NCBI RefSeq assembly: GCF_025352015.1
Contig: NZ_JANXUG010000011.1
Location: 1 to 40,676, forward strand
Direction of reading: 5' to 3'
DNA from: Flavobacterium sp.
GTDB taxonomy: Bacteria; Bacteroidota; Bacteroidia; Flavobacteriales; Flavobacteriaceae
Length of the DNA stretch: 40,676 nt
Each line of letters opens with the position of its first letter. Position 1 is the stretch's first letter. The notes under the pieces are model-generated. The model was not told the DNA's origin and did no database searches. It saw only the letters and a program-made list of their open reading frames with translations. Positions 1 to 8,558 of this stretch are shown here, in pieces. The position numbers were made by a program, and so were the translations under genes.

Positions 1-37
1 ATTTTTAAAAAGGGTTTTCCAAAACAGGAATTTGAGT

Positions 38-45
38 TATATTTG
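38..45 (+). promoter_or_regulatory. Bacteroidota -7 element (TATATTTG)
   Basis: TATATTTG fits the Bacteroidota -7 consensus TAnnTTTG. It lies 21 nt before the ATG at 67. The TTG at 43 that would lengthen the downstream frame falls inside this element, so it cannot be the start on a transcript from here. No clear TTG -33 box was seen at the usual distance. Confidence 0.55.
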
Positions 46-66
46 CAGCTTAAAAATAAAAAAAGT

Positions 67-498
67 ATGTCATTTTCAGATTTATTTGATAGCGAATTTA
101 AAAGCAGAAATAAAGCTCATTTTTCGGCAATTGTGCGTGTAGCTATTGCTGATGGAGCATTAAGCAAAGACGAAAAAGAGTTTTTAGATAAACTAGCGGT
201 TCGATTAGAAATTTCGGCTGCAGAGTATGAAGAAATTTTAGAAAACCCTGCAAAATACCCAATCAATCCACCTTATTTGCACACGCAACGACTGGAGCGT
301 TTGTATGATTTATCGAGAATGGTATATGTAGATCATGTTCTTGGGCCAAAACAAAAAGAAATTTTGATAAAGTTTGCTTTAGCTTTAGGATTTACACCTG
401 GAAACGTTTCATTCATTGTTGACAAGGCGATGTCACTACTGCTTTTACATGTAGATTTGGATACGTTTGTTTACGAAATGACACATATGAATAAGTAG
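67..498 (+). CDS. TerB-like (tellurite resistance B family) protein
   Basis: A cytoplasmic, all-helical protein of 143 residues without signal peptide or membrane segment. The first third has the acidic motif AIADGALSKDEKEFL typical of the TerB fold, where Asp and Glu can bind metal; a second helical half follows (VDHVLGPKQKEIL). Family members have been linked to tellurite resistance, stress and membrane-associated signalling, but a lone TerB domain does not define a reaction. I chose ATG 67 over the in-frame TTG at 43 because that TTG lies within the likely -7 promoter element. The gene is convergent with fbp, with a hairpin terminator between. Family is fairly sure; function is open. Confidence 0.75.
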   Translation: MSFSDLFDSEFKSRNKAHFSAIVRVAIADGALSKDEKEFLDKLAVRLEISAAEYEEILENPAKYPINPPYLHTQRLERLYDLSRMVYVDHVLGPKQKEILIKFALALGFTPGNVSFIVDKAMSLLLLHVDLDTFVYEMTHMNK

Positions 499-556
499 AA
501 AGGCGAAAGGCATTAGGAAAAAGCTACAATCCTTATTCATTCGGTATATTATAAAG

Positions 557-587
557 AAAGGCAAGAGTATTAACTTTTGCCTTTTTT
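557..587 (+). terminator. Rho-independent terminator after the TerB-like gene
   Basis: A hairpin with arms AAAGGCAA and TTGCCTTT (one further GU and one AU pair possible) is followed by a T-run. It lies between two convergent genes, so it may also stop fbp transcripts, although the T-run on the minus strand is weaker. Confidence 0.7.
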
Positions 588-615
588 AGGTACTATTGCC
601 TGATGGCTCTTTTCT

Positions 616-1623
616 TTATTTATATTTTGCCATAAAAGTTTCTGCCTTTTCAACCATATTATAACTTCCACAAAAGAACGGAACGCGTTGATGGAGTTCT
701 GTTGGTTGAATTTCCATTATTCTGCCAAAACCGTCAGAGGCTTTTCCACCAGCTTGTTCTATTATAAATGCCATAGGATTGCATTCATATAAAAGCCGCA
801 ATTTACCTTTTGGCGCTTTTGAACTTGTTGGGTAAATATAAATTCCCCCTTTAATCATATTTCGGTGAATATCAGAAACCAAACTTCCAATATAACGCGA
901 AGTATAAGGTCGGTCGCCTTCTTCTAGCTGACAATATTTGATATAATCTTTTACACCTTGAGGGAAATGAACATAATTCCCTTCGTTGATGGAATAAATA
1001 GTTCCGTCTTTGGAGAATTTCATAGCAGGATGCGAGAGATAAAAAGTTCCTATAGCGGGATTCAATGTAAAACCATTGACACCATGACCAGTGGTGTAAA
1101 CAAGCATTGTCGAAGTGCCATAAATTACATATCCAGCGGCAACTTGGCTGGTTCCTGGTTGTAAAAAATCTTCTAATTTAACCGGAGTGCCAATAGGTGT
1201 TACTCTTTTATATACCGAAAAAATAGTTCCCACAGAAACATTTACATCAATATTTGACGAACCGTCCAAGGGATCCATTAGCACGACATATTTATTATTG
1301 TGTCCGTTATCTAATCCTTTGACGGTAATAAAATCATCATTTTCTTCGGAAGCAATTCCGCAAACAATTTCACGATTAATTAAAGTTTGTATAAAAATTT
1401 CATTGGCATAAACATCCAGTTTTTGCTGATCTTCGCCTTGAATGTTTTGATCGCCAGCCGCACCAACAATGTCAACCAAACCAGCCTTGTTTACTTTGTA
1501 GTTAACCACTTTGGCAGCTAATCTAATAGAATTGATAATTTTTGATAATTCTCCAGATGAATATTGATGTGCCTTTTGGTTTTCAATTATAAATTCACCC
1601 AAGGTGCTGTTGCGTTCTTCCAT
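616..1623 (-). CDS. fbp: Fructose-1,6-bisphosphatase class I
   Basis: This enzyme hydrolyses fructose 1,6-bisphosphate to fructose 6-phosphate, the committed step of gluconeogenesis, in the cytosol. The 335 residues match the usual class I length. The Mg-binding motif DPLDGSSN is at residues 117-124, with the acidic ASEEND segment at 91-96. The C-terminal active-site region [18 protein letters not shown], with its conserved Glu and Gly-Gly, is also present. The gene stands alone, convergent with the TerB-like gene and divergent from the acetyltransferase at 1731. No frameshift or missing catalytic residue was seen. Confidence 0.97.
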   Translation of the reverse strand: MEERNSTLGEFIIENQKAHQYSSGELSKIINSIRLAAKVVNYKVNKAGLVDIVGAAGDQNIQGEDQQKLDVYANEIFIQTLINREIVCGIASEENDDFITVKGLDNGHNNKYVVLMDPLDGSSNIDVNVSVGTIFSVYKRVTPIGTPVKLEDFLQPGTSQVAAGYVIYGTSTMLVYTTGHGVNGFTLNPAIGTFYLSHPAMKFSKDGTIYSINEGNYVHFPQGVKDYIKYCQLEEGDRPYTSRYIGSLVSDIHRNMIKGGIYIYPTSSKAPKGKLRLLYECNPMAFIIEQAGGKASDGFGRIMEIQPTELHQRVPFFCGSYNMVEKAETFMAKYK

Positions 1624-1705
1624 TCCGAAATCGATGTAGTTGTTTGCGCAAATATCGATAAATTTGGTAAAGAAATTATCTATTTCGATAAGAAATTAAT
1701 AATTG

Positions 1706-1713
1706 TATTTTTG
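1706..1713 (+). promoter_or_regulatory. -7 element (TATTTTTG) of the acetyltransferase-aspartokinase unit
   Basis: TATTTTTG matches TAnnTTTG and ends 17 nt before the ATG at 1731, giving a very short leader. No TTG -33 was recognised at standard spacing. Confidence 0.5.
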
Positions 1714-1730
1714 TTAAAAATTTGACCTAA

Positions 1731-2204
1731 ATGAATATCCGAAAAGGCGAAAAAAAAGATATGAAAGCCGTTCTTGAACTAATAAAGGAATTAGCGACTT
1801 TTGAAAACGAACCCAATGCTGTTGTGGTAACCGTTGCCGATTTAGAGCGTGATGGTTTTGGGGATTATCCTTTGTTTCATACTTTCGTAGCAGAAGTTGA
1901 AGGACAAATAGTTGGCATAGCCTTGTATTATTACCGCTATTCAACTTGGAAAGGCAAAACCATTCATTTAGAAGATTTGATAATTAAAGAAAAAATGCGC
2001 GGTTCCGGTTTGGGATCAGCTTTGTATTCCAAAATTATAGAACAAGGGAAAAAAGACAAAGTGCGTCGCATAGAATGGGCAGTTTTAGATTGGAATGCAC
2101 CGGCTATAGATTTCTATACCAAATCAGGAGCAAAAATAATGCAGGATTGGCGCGTTGTGCAAATGGACGAAAAAGTGATAAACGAATTTTTAAGTAATTT
2201 ATAA
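1731..2204 (+). CDS. GNAT N-acetyltransferase, spermidine/spermine-type
   Basis: A 157-residue single-domain GNAT enzyme expected to move an acetyl group from acetyl-CoA to an amine. The acetyl-CoA pyrophosphate loop RGSGLG is at residues 90-95, after the beta-strand IHLEDLIIKE. The segment ELATFENEPNAV near residues 20-31 and the late DWNAPAIDFYTKSGA resemble diamine acetyltransferases, so a polyamine or small-amine substrate is plausible but unproven. Its stop codon shares one base with the ATG of aspartokinase (TAATG), so the two are almost certainly one operon with coupled translation. A role in lysine-family metabolism could be guessed from that neighbour only. Confidence 0.88.
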   Translation: MNIRKGEKKDMKAVLELIKELATFENEPNAVVVTVADLERDGFGDYPLFHTFVAEVEGQIVGIALYYYRYSTWKGKTIHLEDLIIKEKMRGSGLGSALYSKIIEQGKKDKVRRIEWAVLDWNAPAIDFYTKSGAKIMQDWRVVQMDEKVINEFLSNL

Positions 2205-3457
2205 TGAGAGTTTTTAAATTTGGTGGCGCATCAGTAAAAGATGCTGATGGTATAAAAAATGTTTTTGAGGTATTAAAAAAAGTAGGTCACGAAGACACAC
2301 TTTTGGTAATTTCTGCCATGGGAAAAACGACAAATGCATTGGAACTGGTCATTAAAAATTATTTTGAAAAATCTAATGAATTGCATTCGTCCTTGCAGGA
2401 GGTGCGTAAATACCATAACCAAATTTTATTAGACTTATTTGATGATGAAGAACACGAAGTTTTTTATGCTATAAACAGTCATTTTGCTGATTTGGAATAT
2501 TTTATCCGAAGCAATAAATCCCCCAATTACAACTTTGTTTATGACCAAGTAGTGAGTTTTGGAGAAATCGTTTCAACCACAATAGTAAGCCATTATTTTA
2601 ATTACGCGGGATTAAAAAACAACTGGCTAGATGTTCGGAATTTTATTAAAACTACTAATAATTACCGTGATGCCGATATGGAATGGGAAAAAACACAACA
2701 ATTTATTTCAAAAGGAGTTAAAAAAAGAGGACTTACTATTACACAAGGTTTTCTGGGATCTGATGAAAATAATTTTACCACAACACTAGGTCGGGAAGGG
2801 TCTGATTATACAGCAGCAATTTTTGCGTATTGCTTAAATGCCGAAAGTGTAACGATTTGGAAAGATGTTCCAGGAGTTCTAAATGCCGACCCACGTTATT
2901 TTGAAAATGCGGTTTTGTTAAATCAGATATCCTATCGAGAAGCCATTGAGTTGGCTTTTTATGGAGCATCGGTTATACATCCAAAAACGTTGCAACCTTT
3001 ACAAAAAAAAGAAATTCCTTTATTTGTAAAATCATTCATAAACCCTTTACTGCCGGGCACAAGCGTTGCTAAAGGAAAAGATTTAGAGCCAAAAATTCCT
3101 TGTTTTATTGTCAAAAAAGAGCAATTATTACTTTCATTATCATCTATAGATTTCTCTTTTATCATGGAGGAAAATATAAGCGAAATTTTTGCTTTGCTGC
3201 ACCAATACAAAATTAAAACGAGTTTGATTCAGAACTCGGCAATCAGTTTTTCGGTATGTTTGGAAGATAAATTCGGCAATTTTAAGGAAGTAAAAAACAT
3301 ATTGTCCAAAAAATTCAAAATCGCGTACAACGAGAATGTATCGCTGTATACCATTAGGCATTTTGACGAAAAAGCTGCCAATATTGTAGAAAAAGACAAA
3401 ACCGTTTTGGTCAAACAAATCTCTAGAGACACGATGCAAATTGTGACGAAAGAATAG
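2204..3457 (+). CDS. Aspartate kinase, monofunctional
   Basis: Phosphorylates aspartate, the first step to lysine, threonine, methionine and diaminopimelate. The ATP and aspartate motif KFGGAS is at residues 5-10. The family segments TTLGREGSDYTAA and IWKDVPGVLNADPR, and the ELAFYGASVIHPKTLQP block, lie in the middle third. The last 130 residues correspond to the ACT regulatory region but are less conserved, so which amino acid inhibits it cannot be read from here. There is no homoserine dehydrogenase domain, unlike ThrA or MetL. At 417 residues it is near the short end of the family. Translation is coupled to the upstream acetyltransferase. Confidence 0.93.
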   Translation: MRVFKFGGASVKDADGIKNVFEVLKKVGHEDTLLVISAMGKTTNALELVIKNYFEKSNELHSSLQEVRKYHNQILLDLFDDEEHEVFYAINSHFADLEYFIRSNKSPNYNFVYDQVVSFGEIVSTTIVSHYFNYAGLKNNWLDVRNFIKTTNNYRDADMEWEKTQQFISKGVKKRGLTITQGFLGSDENNFTTTLGREGSDYTAAIFAYCLNAESVTIWKDVPGVLNADPRYFENAVLLNQISYREAIELAFYGASVIHPKTLQPLQKKEIPLFVKSFINPLLPGTSVAKGKDLEPKIPCFIVKKEQLLLSLSSIDFSFIMEENISEIFALLHQYKIKTSLIQNSAISFSVCLEDKFGNFKEVKNILSKKFKIAYNENVSLYTIRHFDEKAANIVEKDKTVLVKQISRDTMQIVTKE

Positions 3458-3616
3458 GTTGCTTACCTTACAAGAATTAACGTAAAATAATCATTTTTAA
3501 AAGCGTTAACAACTCATTTGCAAATCGAATATTTATTTGAGTTCTATTAAATCTTTTTACAGAATAAATCTAGAATAATAGAATACTACTTTTTGAATTT
3601 TCACGTTATTAAAGGT

Positions 3617-6600
3617 ATGCTAAAAAAACTTTTTTTATTAATGGTGCTTTTTGGTTTTTCTCGTCTGACAGCGCAGGAAATAAAATCACTATATCAAAGT
3701 AAAAAAATAACGTTTACTGCCGATACTATTTCAATAGAAAAGGTGAGCATTAGCCCAAGTTTCTTCAAATTACAAACCTCAAAAGGAACTGAAATCGATA
3801 CTAGTTTTTATAAAATAGATTACAAAAAAGGGAAACTGATTTTCAAAAATGGTTTTACTTCGCAAGACAGTTTGACAATTCGGTACTTCAAATACCCAGA
3901 ACAATTAACCAAAACATATAGTATTTACGACCAAGGTCGAGTAGTGGCTAATGATGGTAATTTGTATAAAGTTAATCGGTCTGTCAAGAAATTTGTTCCG
4001 TTTGATGGTTTGAATACTTCGGGAAGTATTACGCGCGGCGTTACTATTGGTAATAATCAAAACGCTTCGGTGAATTCTAATTTGGATTTGCAAATCACTG
4101 GAAAAATATCGGATAAAGTTTCCATTCGCGCTTCTATCCAAGACAGTAATATTCCTTTGCGAGAAGGAGGTTATTCTCAAAAACTGGATGAATTTGATCA
4201 AATTTTTATTGAATTATTTACCGATAAATGGAACATTCGTGGAGGTGATTTATTTTTGGAAAACAGACAATCTCGTTTCTTAAATTTCAACAAAAAAGTA
4301 CAAGGACTTTCTACCCATTTCACCCTTGGTGGCGAGGAAAATAAAACAGATGTTTTTGCAGCAGCAGCTTTAGTTCGCGGGAAATATGCCAAAAGTTCGT
4401 TCACGGGGCAAGAAGGAAATCAAGGACCGTATAAATTGAGAGGCAATAATGGCGAATTATATGTCTTGGTAATTTCGGGTTCTGAACGGGTATATGTGAA
4501 CGGAATTTTGCGAAACCGCGGCGAAAACAACGACTATATTATTGATTATAATGCAGGAGAAATTATTTTTACGACCTTGTTTCCTATAACTTCAGAAATG
4601 AGAATTGTGATTGAATATCAATATTCTGATAGAAATTATACCCGATTTGTCACCTATGCTGGAGTAAATCACGAAGCAAAAACATGGAGTTTGGGCGGTT
4701 ATTTATATTCGGAAAACGATGTAAAAAATCAGCCGTTGCAACAAAATTTATCTTCAGAACAAGTTGCAGTTTTAAGTAATGCCGGAGATAACATTAACTT
4801 AATGAATGCTCCATCAGCTTATTTAGACACCTATTCTGCAAATAAAATTTTGTACAAAAAAATAATTATAAACAGTGTTCAAGTTTTCGAATATTCAAAC
4901 AATTCTGCTGATGTTTTGTACAATGTAAAGTTTACTTTAGTAGGCAATAATCTTGGTAATTATGTATTGACAAATTCTTCTGCAATTGGGAAAATTTATA
5001 AGTATATTGAGCCAATTAGTGGTATTTTACAGGGAAACTACGAGCCAATAATTAGATTAATAGCACCAACAAAAATTCAGATTGCAGCCGTTCTAGGAAA
5101 ATTTAATCCTACTGAAAAAACCTTGATCAACTTTGAAGTAGGTGCAAGTAATAACGATTTAAATTTATTTTCTGCTATTGATGATAATGACAACAAAGGG
5201 GTTGCAGGCAAAATGAATTTCAAACAACGATTACTTTCCAAAAAATGGCAAATAGACGTGTTTGGAAATTATCAATATGTGCAAGAAAATTTCAAGACCA
5301 TTGAGCGTTTATTCACCATTGAGTTCAATCGGGATTGGAATTTAACCAGCTTTAAGGGCAATCAAAGTTTATTGATAAACGGCTTAGATTTCTCGTTGCC
5401 CGAAAAAGGAAAACTAACCTATCAATTTGAAAAACTAGATTTCTCACAAAGTTTTTCGGGAAAACGTCATATTTTAAATGGATTTTTCAAGCTGAAAAAA
5501 TGGAATATTCTTCAAAATAACAGTTATTTAAAAAGTGAAGGTACTTATGCTAATTCCACTTTTATCAGAAACCAATCTCAGGTGCGGTATAATTTTAAAA
5601 AAAATTGGATAGGAAGTACTTTAAGGTTAGAAAATAATAAAGAAAAGTTGATAGCGACAAATCAATTATCATCTTTGAGCCAACGCTTTACAGAATATGG
5701 AGCAATTGTTGGACGTGGCGATAGTACCAAGGTTTTTGTCGAACTCGGTTATTTGCAGCGGATGAATGACAGTTTACAAAGTGGAGTTTTGCAAAGAGTA
5801 AATACATCGCAATCTTATTATTTAAAATCGAAATTATACCAAACCAAAAAAAGCAATTTATCCTTATTTGTGAATTACAGAAACCTTAAATATGCTGATT
5901 ATAATCGCCAAAATGAACCTTCGTTGAATTCGCGATTATTGTATGATGATCAATATTTTAATCAATTGATACAAGTAACAACGGCTTATGAAACAACATC
6001 GGGAACTATTGCGCAACAGGAATTTACGTATCTTGAAGTCAATGCCGGACAAGGAGTGTACGCTTGGATTGATTATAATGGAAACGGAATTCAGGAATTA
6101 CAAGAGTTTGAAATAGCACCATTTCCGGACCAAGCGAAATATGTAAGGGTGTTTTTGCCCAATCAAATTTTTATAAAAACACATCAAAATAAATTTTCAC
6201 AATCACTCACGTTGAATGCTTCGCAATGGCAAAATAAACTTGGATTTAAAAAAGTTTTATCTCATTTTTATAATCAAGCATCTTTTTTAATCGAACGAAA
6301 AATAAAACGTAATGGCGATAATTTTGATTTAAATCCGTTCTCGACTTCAGATGTTAATATGTTAGGATTGAACACCAGTTTTAGAAATAGTTTATGCTAT
6401 AATCGTGGAAAACAAAACCATTCCGTGACGTATACTTTTATCAACAACCAATTAAAAAGCTTACTTTCGGTAGGCTCACAACAAAGTAAAAACAATACGC
6501 ACCAACTACAGTATATTCATTTGCTAAAAAAAACTTGGCTTTTTTCTTTGATAATAGAAATTTCTAAAACAGCTATAATTTCTCAAAATTATAGTAGTAA

Positions 6601-7012
6601 AAATTACGAAGTTAAGAGTGAGAAACTCAACCCAAAAATCTCCTATTTATTCAACAAAAATGCGAGTTGGGATATTTTTTATGAATTTCAAAATAAAAAA
6701 AACCAACTTGGGAATGCTGAAAAATTACTTCAAAATCGATTTGGAACTTCCTTTTCTTATGCAAGCGAAAAAAAATTAACGATGAATGGTGAATTTTCAT
6801 TATATCAAAACGAATTTATAGGAGACGCACAATCTCCAGTAGCTTTTCAAATGCTTGAAGGACTTCAGCCGGGGAAAAATATGACTTGGCGATTACTTTT
6901 GCAGAAAAAGTTAACTGACTTTTTGGATATTAATATTAATTACCAAGGTAGAAAAACAGAAACTAGCCAAACAATTCACACGGGCAACGTACAATTGAGA
7001 GCTTATTTTTAA
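3617..7012 (+). CDS. Large outer-membrane beta-barrel / cell-surface protein
   Basis: A 1131-residue exported protein of unassigned function. A signal peptide ending in TAQ|E occupies about residues 1-20. The body is rich in alternating polar and aromatic beta-strands and ends in a terminal Phe (LRAYF), the classic signal for insertion by the Bam machinery. Near residue 286 the segment SGSERVYVNG followed by RGENNDYIIDYNAGEI resembles a module I associate with SprA-like gliding/T9SS surface proteins. Near residue 815 DYNGNGIQELQEFE looks like a calcium-binding loop. I use ATG 3617 because the longer TTG start at 3593 would bury the signal peptide. It is monocistronic in appearance; substrate or partner unknown. 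Confidence 0.75.
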   Translation: MLKKLFLLMVLFGFSRLTAQEIKSLYQSKKITFTADTISIEKVSISPSFFKLQTSKGTEIDTSFYKIDYKKGKLIFKNGFTSQDSLTIRYFKYPEQLTKTYSIYDQGRVVANDGNLYKVNRSVKKFVPFDGLNTSGSITRGVTIGNNQNASVNSNLDLQITGKISDKVSIRASIQDSNIPLREGGYSQKLDEFDQIFIELFTDKWNIRGGDLFLENRQSRFLNFNKKVQGLSTHFTLGGEENKTDVFAAAALVRGKYAKSSFTGQEGNQGPYKLRGNNGELYVLVISGSERVYVNGILRNRGENNDYIIDYNAGEIIFTTLFPITSEMRIVIEYQYSDRNYTRFVTYAGVNHEAKTWSLGGYLYSENDVKNQPLQQNLSSEQVAVLSNAGDNINLMNAPSAYLDTYSANKILYKKIIINSVQVFEYSNNSADVLYNVKFTLVGNNLGNYVLTNSSAIGKIYKYIEPISGILQGNYEPIIRLIAPTKIQIAAVLGKFNPTEKTLINFEVGASNNDLNLFSAIDDNDNKGVAGKMNFKQRLLSKKWQIDVFGNYQYVQENFKTIERLFTIEFNRDWNLTSFKGNQSLLINGLDFSLPEKGKLTYQFEKLDFSQSFSGKRHILNGFFKLKKWNILQNNSYLKSEGTYANSTFIRNQSQVRYNFKKNWIGSTLRLENNKEKLIATNQLSSLSQRFTEYGAIVGRGDSTKVFVELGYLQRMNDSLQSGVLQRVNTSQSYYLKSKLYQTKKSNLSLFVNYRNLKYADYNRQNEPSLNSRLLYDDQYFNQLIQVTTAYETTSGTIAQQEFTYLEVNAGQGVYAWIDYNGNGIQELQEFEIAPFPDQAKYVRVFLPNQIFIKTHQNKFSQSLTLNASQWQNKLGFKKVLSHFYNQASFLIERKIKRNGDNFDLNPFSTSDVNMLGLNTSFRNSLCYNRGKQNHSVTYTFINNQLKSLLSVGSQQSKNNTHQLQYIHLLKKTWLFSLIIEISKTAIISQNYSSKNYEVKSEKLNPKISYLFNKNASWDIFYEFQNKKNQLGNAEKLLQNRFGTSFSYASEKKLTMNGEFSLYQNEFIGDAQSPVAFQMLEGLQPGKNMTWRLLLQKKLTDFLDININYQGRKTETSQTIHTGNVQLRAYF

Positions 7013-7075
7013 TTGGCATGCTATTTGTTTACCGTGTTTTGTAACTTTAACAAAATAAATTAAAATTTAAACATT

Positions 7076-7540
7076 ATGAAAAAATTATTTTTAGTAGGCT
7101 TTATGTTTGTCTTTACAAATGCATTTTATGCACAAACATCAAATGAGAAAAAGCAAGGTGAAGTTGTTTTTGGAAACAAAGTAATCAAAAAAGGTACAAC
7201 AACAGAGACAAAATCTGGTGAAGTTGTTTTTGGAAACAAAGTAATTAAAAAAGGCACAACAACAGAAACAAAATCTGGTCAAGTTATTTTTGGAAACAAA
7301 GTAATTAAAAAAGGTACTACAAGACAGCCTCAAGTAAATACCCCGCGTCCTGTTATAGTGAAAGAGCAGTCTGATGAAGAAAACGAAAAACCTAAAAAAA
7401 GGGAAAAATATAATAATGCTTCTGAAAGAGGAAGAGAAAGATCTGAACAAGGTAAAGAACGAGCTGAAGAAAATAAAAAGCATGGCAAACATCATAAGCA
7501 TGATGAAAAGGGAGAAGAAAATGAAAACCACGAACACTAG
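7076..7540 (+). CDS. Secreted repeat protein, 20-residue repeats and charged tail
   Basis: A 154-residue protein of unknown function. Residues 1-20 form a signal peptide ending in YAQ, and the rest is expected in the periplasm or outside. Residues 28-47, 48-67 and 68-82 are tandem repeats of a 20-residue unit, GEVVFGNKVIKKG followed by a Thr/Glu/Lys stretch. The last 60 residues are very rich in Lys, Glu, Arg and, at the end, His, and look disordered. The signal peptide is nearly the same as that of the next gene, 64 bp downstream, and both encode low-complexity charged proteins, so they are probably duplicated or co-functioning. Histidines near the end could bind metal; that is a guess. Confidence 0.7.
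   Translation: MKKLFLVGFMFVFTNAFYAQTSNEKKQGEVVFGNKVIKKGTTTETKSGEVVFGNKVIKKGTTTETKSGQVIFGNKVIKKGTTRQPQVNTPRPVIVKEQSDEENEKPKKREKYNNASERGRERSEQGKERAEENKKHGKHHKHDEKGEENENHEH
7157..7321 (+). repeat. 60-bp in-frame tandem repeat, 2.75 copies
   Basis: Copies begin at 7157, 7217 and 7277; the third lacks the last 15 bases. Copies 1 and 2 differ at only a few bases, mostly synonymous, which suggests recent duplication or selection on the peptide. The unit is a multiple of three, so copy-number change keeps the frame. Confidence 0.9.
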
Positions 7541-7604
7541 TATAAACACAACGGATTTTTAGTAACAAACAAATTTTAAACACAATTAACAAATTTTGAA
7601 AATC

Positions 7605-8213
7605 ATGAAAAAACTAATTTTATTAGGTCTGGTATTTGTTTTCTCAAATACATTCTTTGCGCAAGAAGCAAAAGAAAAATCGGCTAAAACTAAAACCGAA
7701 AAGGCTGTATCCAAAAAAGAAAAAGCTGCAGAAACAAAAGCTAAAAAAGAAGCGGGCAAAGCAGAAAAAAAAGCTGATAAAGAGGTAGCTAAAGCCAAAA
7801 AGGAAGTAACAGAGGCTAAAAAAGATATAAAAGAAAAAGCTACTAAAACAAAAGTAAAAACCGAAAAAGCGGTTAAAGATGCTGCAGATAACGCGCCCAA
7901 ACTTAAAAAAGACGGAACCGTAGACAAACGTTTTAAAGATGCCGCAAAAGACGGCAAGACTAAAACCGAGAAAGCGGCAACAGATTTAAAAGCAACAGCA
8001 ACAGCAACTAAAGCAAAAGCTAAAGTTAAAAAAACAGCTGCTGAAGAAAAAGAAGATATGAAAGCTACTCCATCTTCTGTCGCTGCTGAAAAAAAAGTAG
8101 CAGATAAAGTTACAGGAGATTATAAAGGTAAAAAAGTATTCACGGGACCAAGAGGCGGTAAATACTATATCAATAAAAACGGTAATAAAACCTATATCGA
8201 TAGAGACGAATAG
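7605..8213 (+). CDS. Secreted Lys/Ala-rich protein with C-terminal PBCV basic adaptor motif
   Basis: 202 residues from ATG 7605; the TTG at 7596 would add only three residues before the signal peptide. The signal peptide ends FFAQ|E. About residues 22-175 are histone-H1-like low complexity dominated by Lys, Ala, Glu and Thr, with many KAxKK and EKA steps. The C-terminal stretch VFTGPRGGKYYINKNG followed by NKTYI fits the short PBCV-specific basic adaptor domain, first described in chlorella-virus proteins fused to many other domains. A basic exported protein could bind nucleic acid, polyanions or the cell surface; the sequence does not decide. A strong terminator follows at 8245. Confidence 0.75.
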   Translation: MKKLILLGLVFVFSNTFFAQEAKEKSAKTKTEKAVSKKEKAAETKAKKEAGKAEKKADKEVAKAKKEVTEAKKDIKEKATKTKVKTEKAVKDAADNAPKLKKDGTVDKRFKDAAKDGKTKTEKAATDLKATATATKAKAKVKKTAAEEKEDMKATPSSVAAEKKVADKVTGDYKGKKVFTGPRGGKYYINKNGNKTYIDRDE

Positions 8214-8244
8214 GTATAGATTTTAGTCCTTTTTTAAAAATGCT

Positions 8245-8281
8245 AAACGCAGTTTTCTTATATAGAAAACTGCGTTTTTTT
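8245..8281 (+). terminator. Strong rho-independent terminator
   Basis: Arms AAACGCAGTTTTC and GAAAACTGCGTTT are perfectly complementary across a 7-nt loop and run into T-residues. It ends the transcript of the Lys-rich secreted protein. Confidence 0.92.
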
Positions 8282-8558
8282 AATCTCAAAAAATCGATTT
8301 TCAGAAGATGAAAAATGTTAAAATTTCACTATCAGAAAATTCGTAATTGTCTTTGTTTTAGGGCTTTTAGAGTTTTTTTATTTTTTTAAAATATTGATAA
8401 TCAATAGCGTATATAATTTAAAAAATTAGTCAAAAACCATTCAATTTGTTAAAAACTAAAGGGTATTGTGAATAAGTTTGGCTTTCTTTTTACGTTTCAT
8501 TTAACAATCTTTGTAACAGACAGAATTAGACAACAACCCACCGAAATACAAATTCACA
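8282..8558. other. Non-coding AT-rich region upstream of nrdB
   Basis: No open frame of interest. It contains a 15-nt palindrome at 8392-8406. Nearer the gene, TTTG at 8477-8480 and AATCTTTG at 8506-8513 come close to a -33/-7 pair but differ from consensus at the first base of the -7 and have a slightly long spacer. Confidence 0.6.
8392..8406. promoter_or_regulatory. Candidate operator palindrome upstream of nrdB
   Basis: TATTGAT and ATCAATA are perfect inverted 7-mers around a single central base. The spacing suits a dimeric HTH regulator. It is about 150 bp from the nrdB start, rather far for a simple repressor site, and AT-rich DNA yields such palindromes by chance. Confidence 0.3.

Noticed and set aside
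43..66. TTG start for the TerB-like gene
   Set aside because: The TTG lies within the probable -7 promoter element.
3140..3439. Antisense frames within aspartokinase
   Set aside because: Shadows of an intact, well-conserved gene; no signal of independent coding.
7139..7549. Antisense frame of 136 residues opposite the repeat protein
   Set aside because: Phe-rich mirror of lysine-rich coding DNA; the plus-strand frame has a signal peptide and clear repeats.
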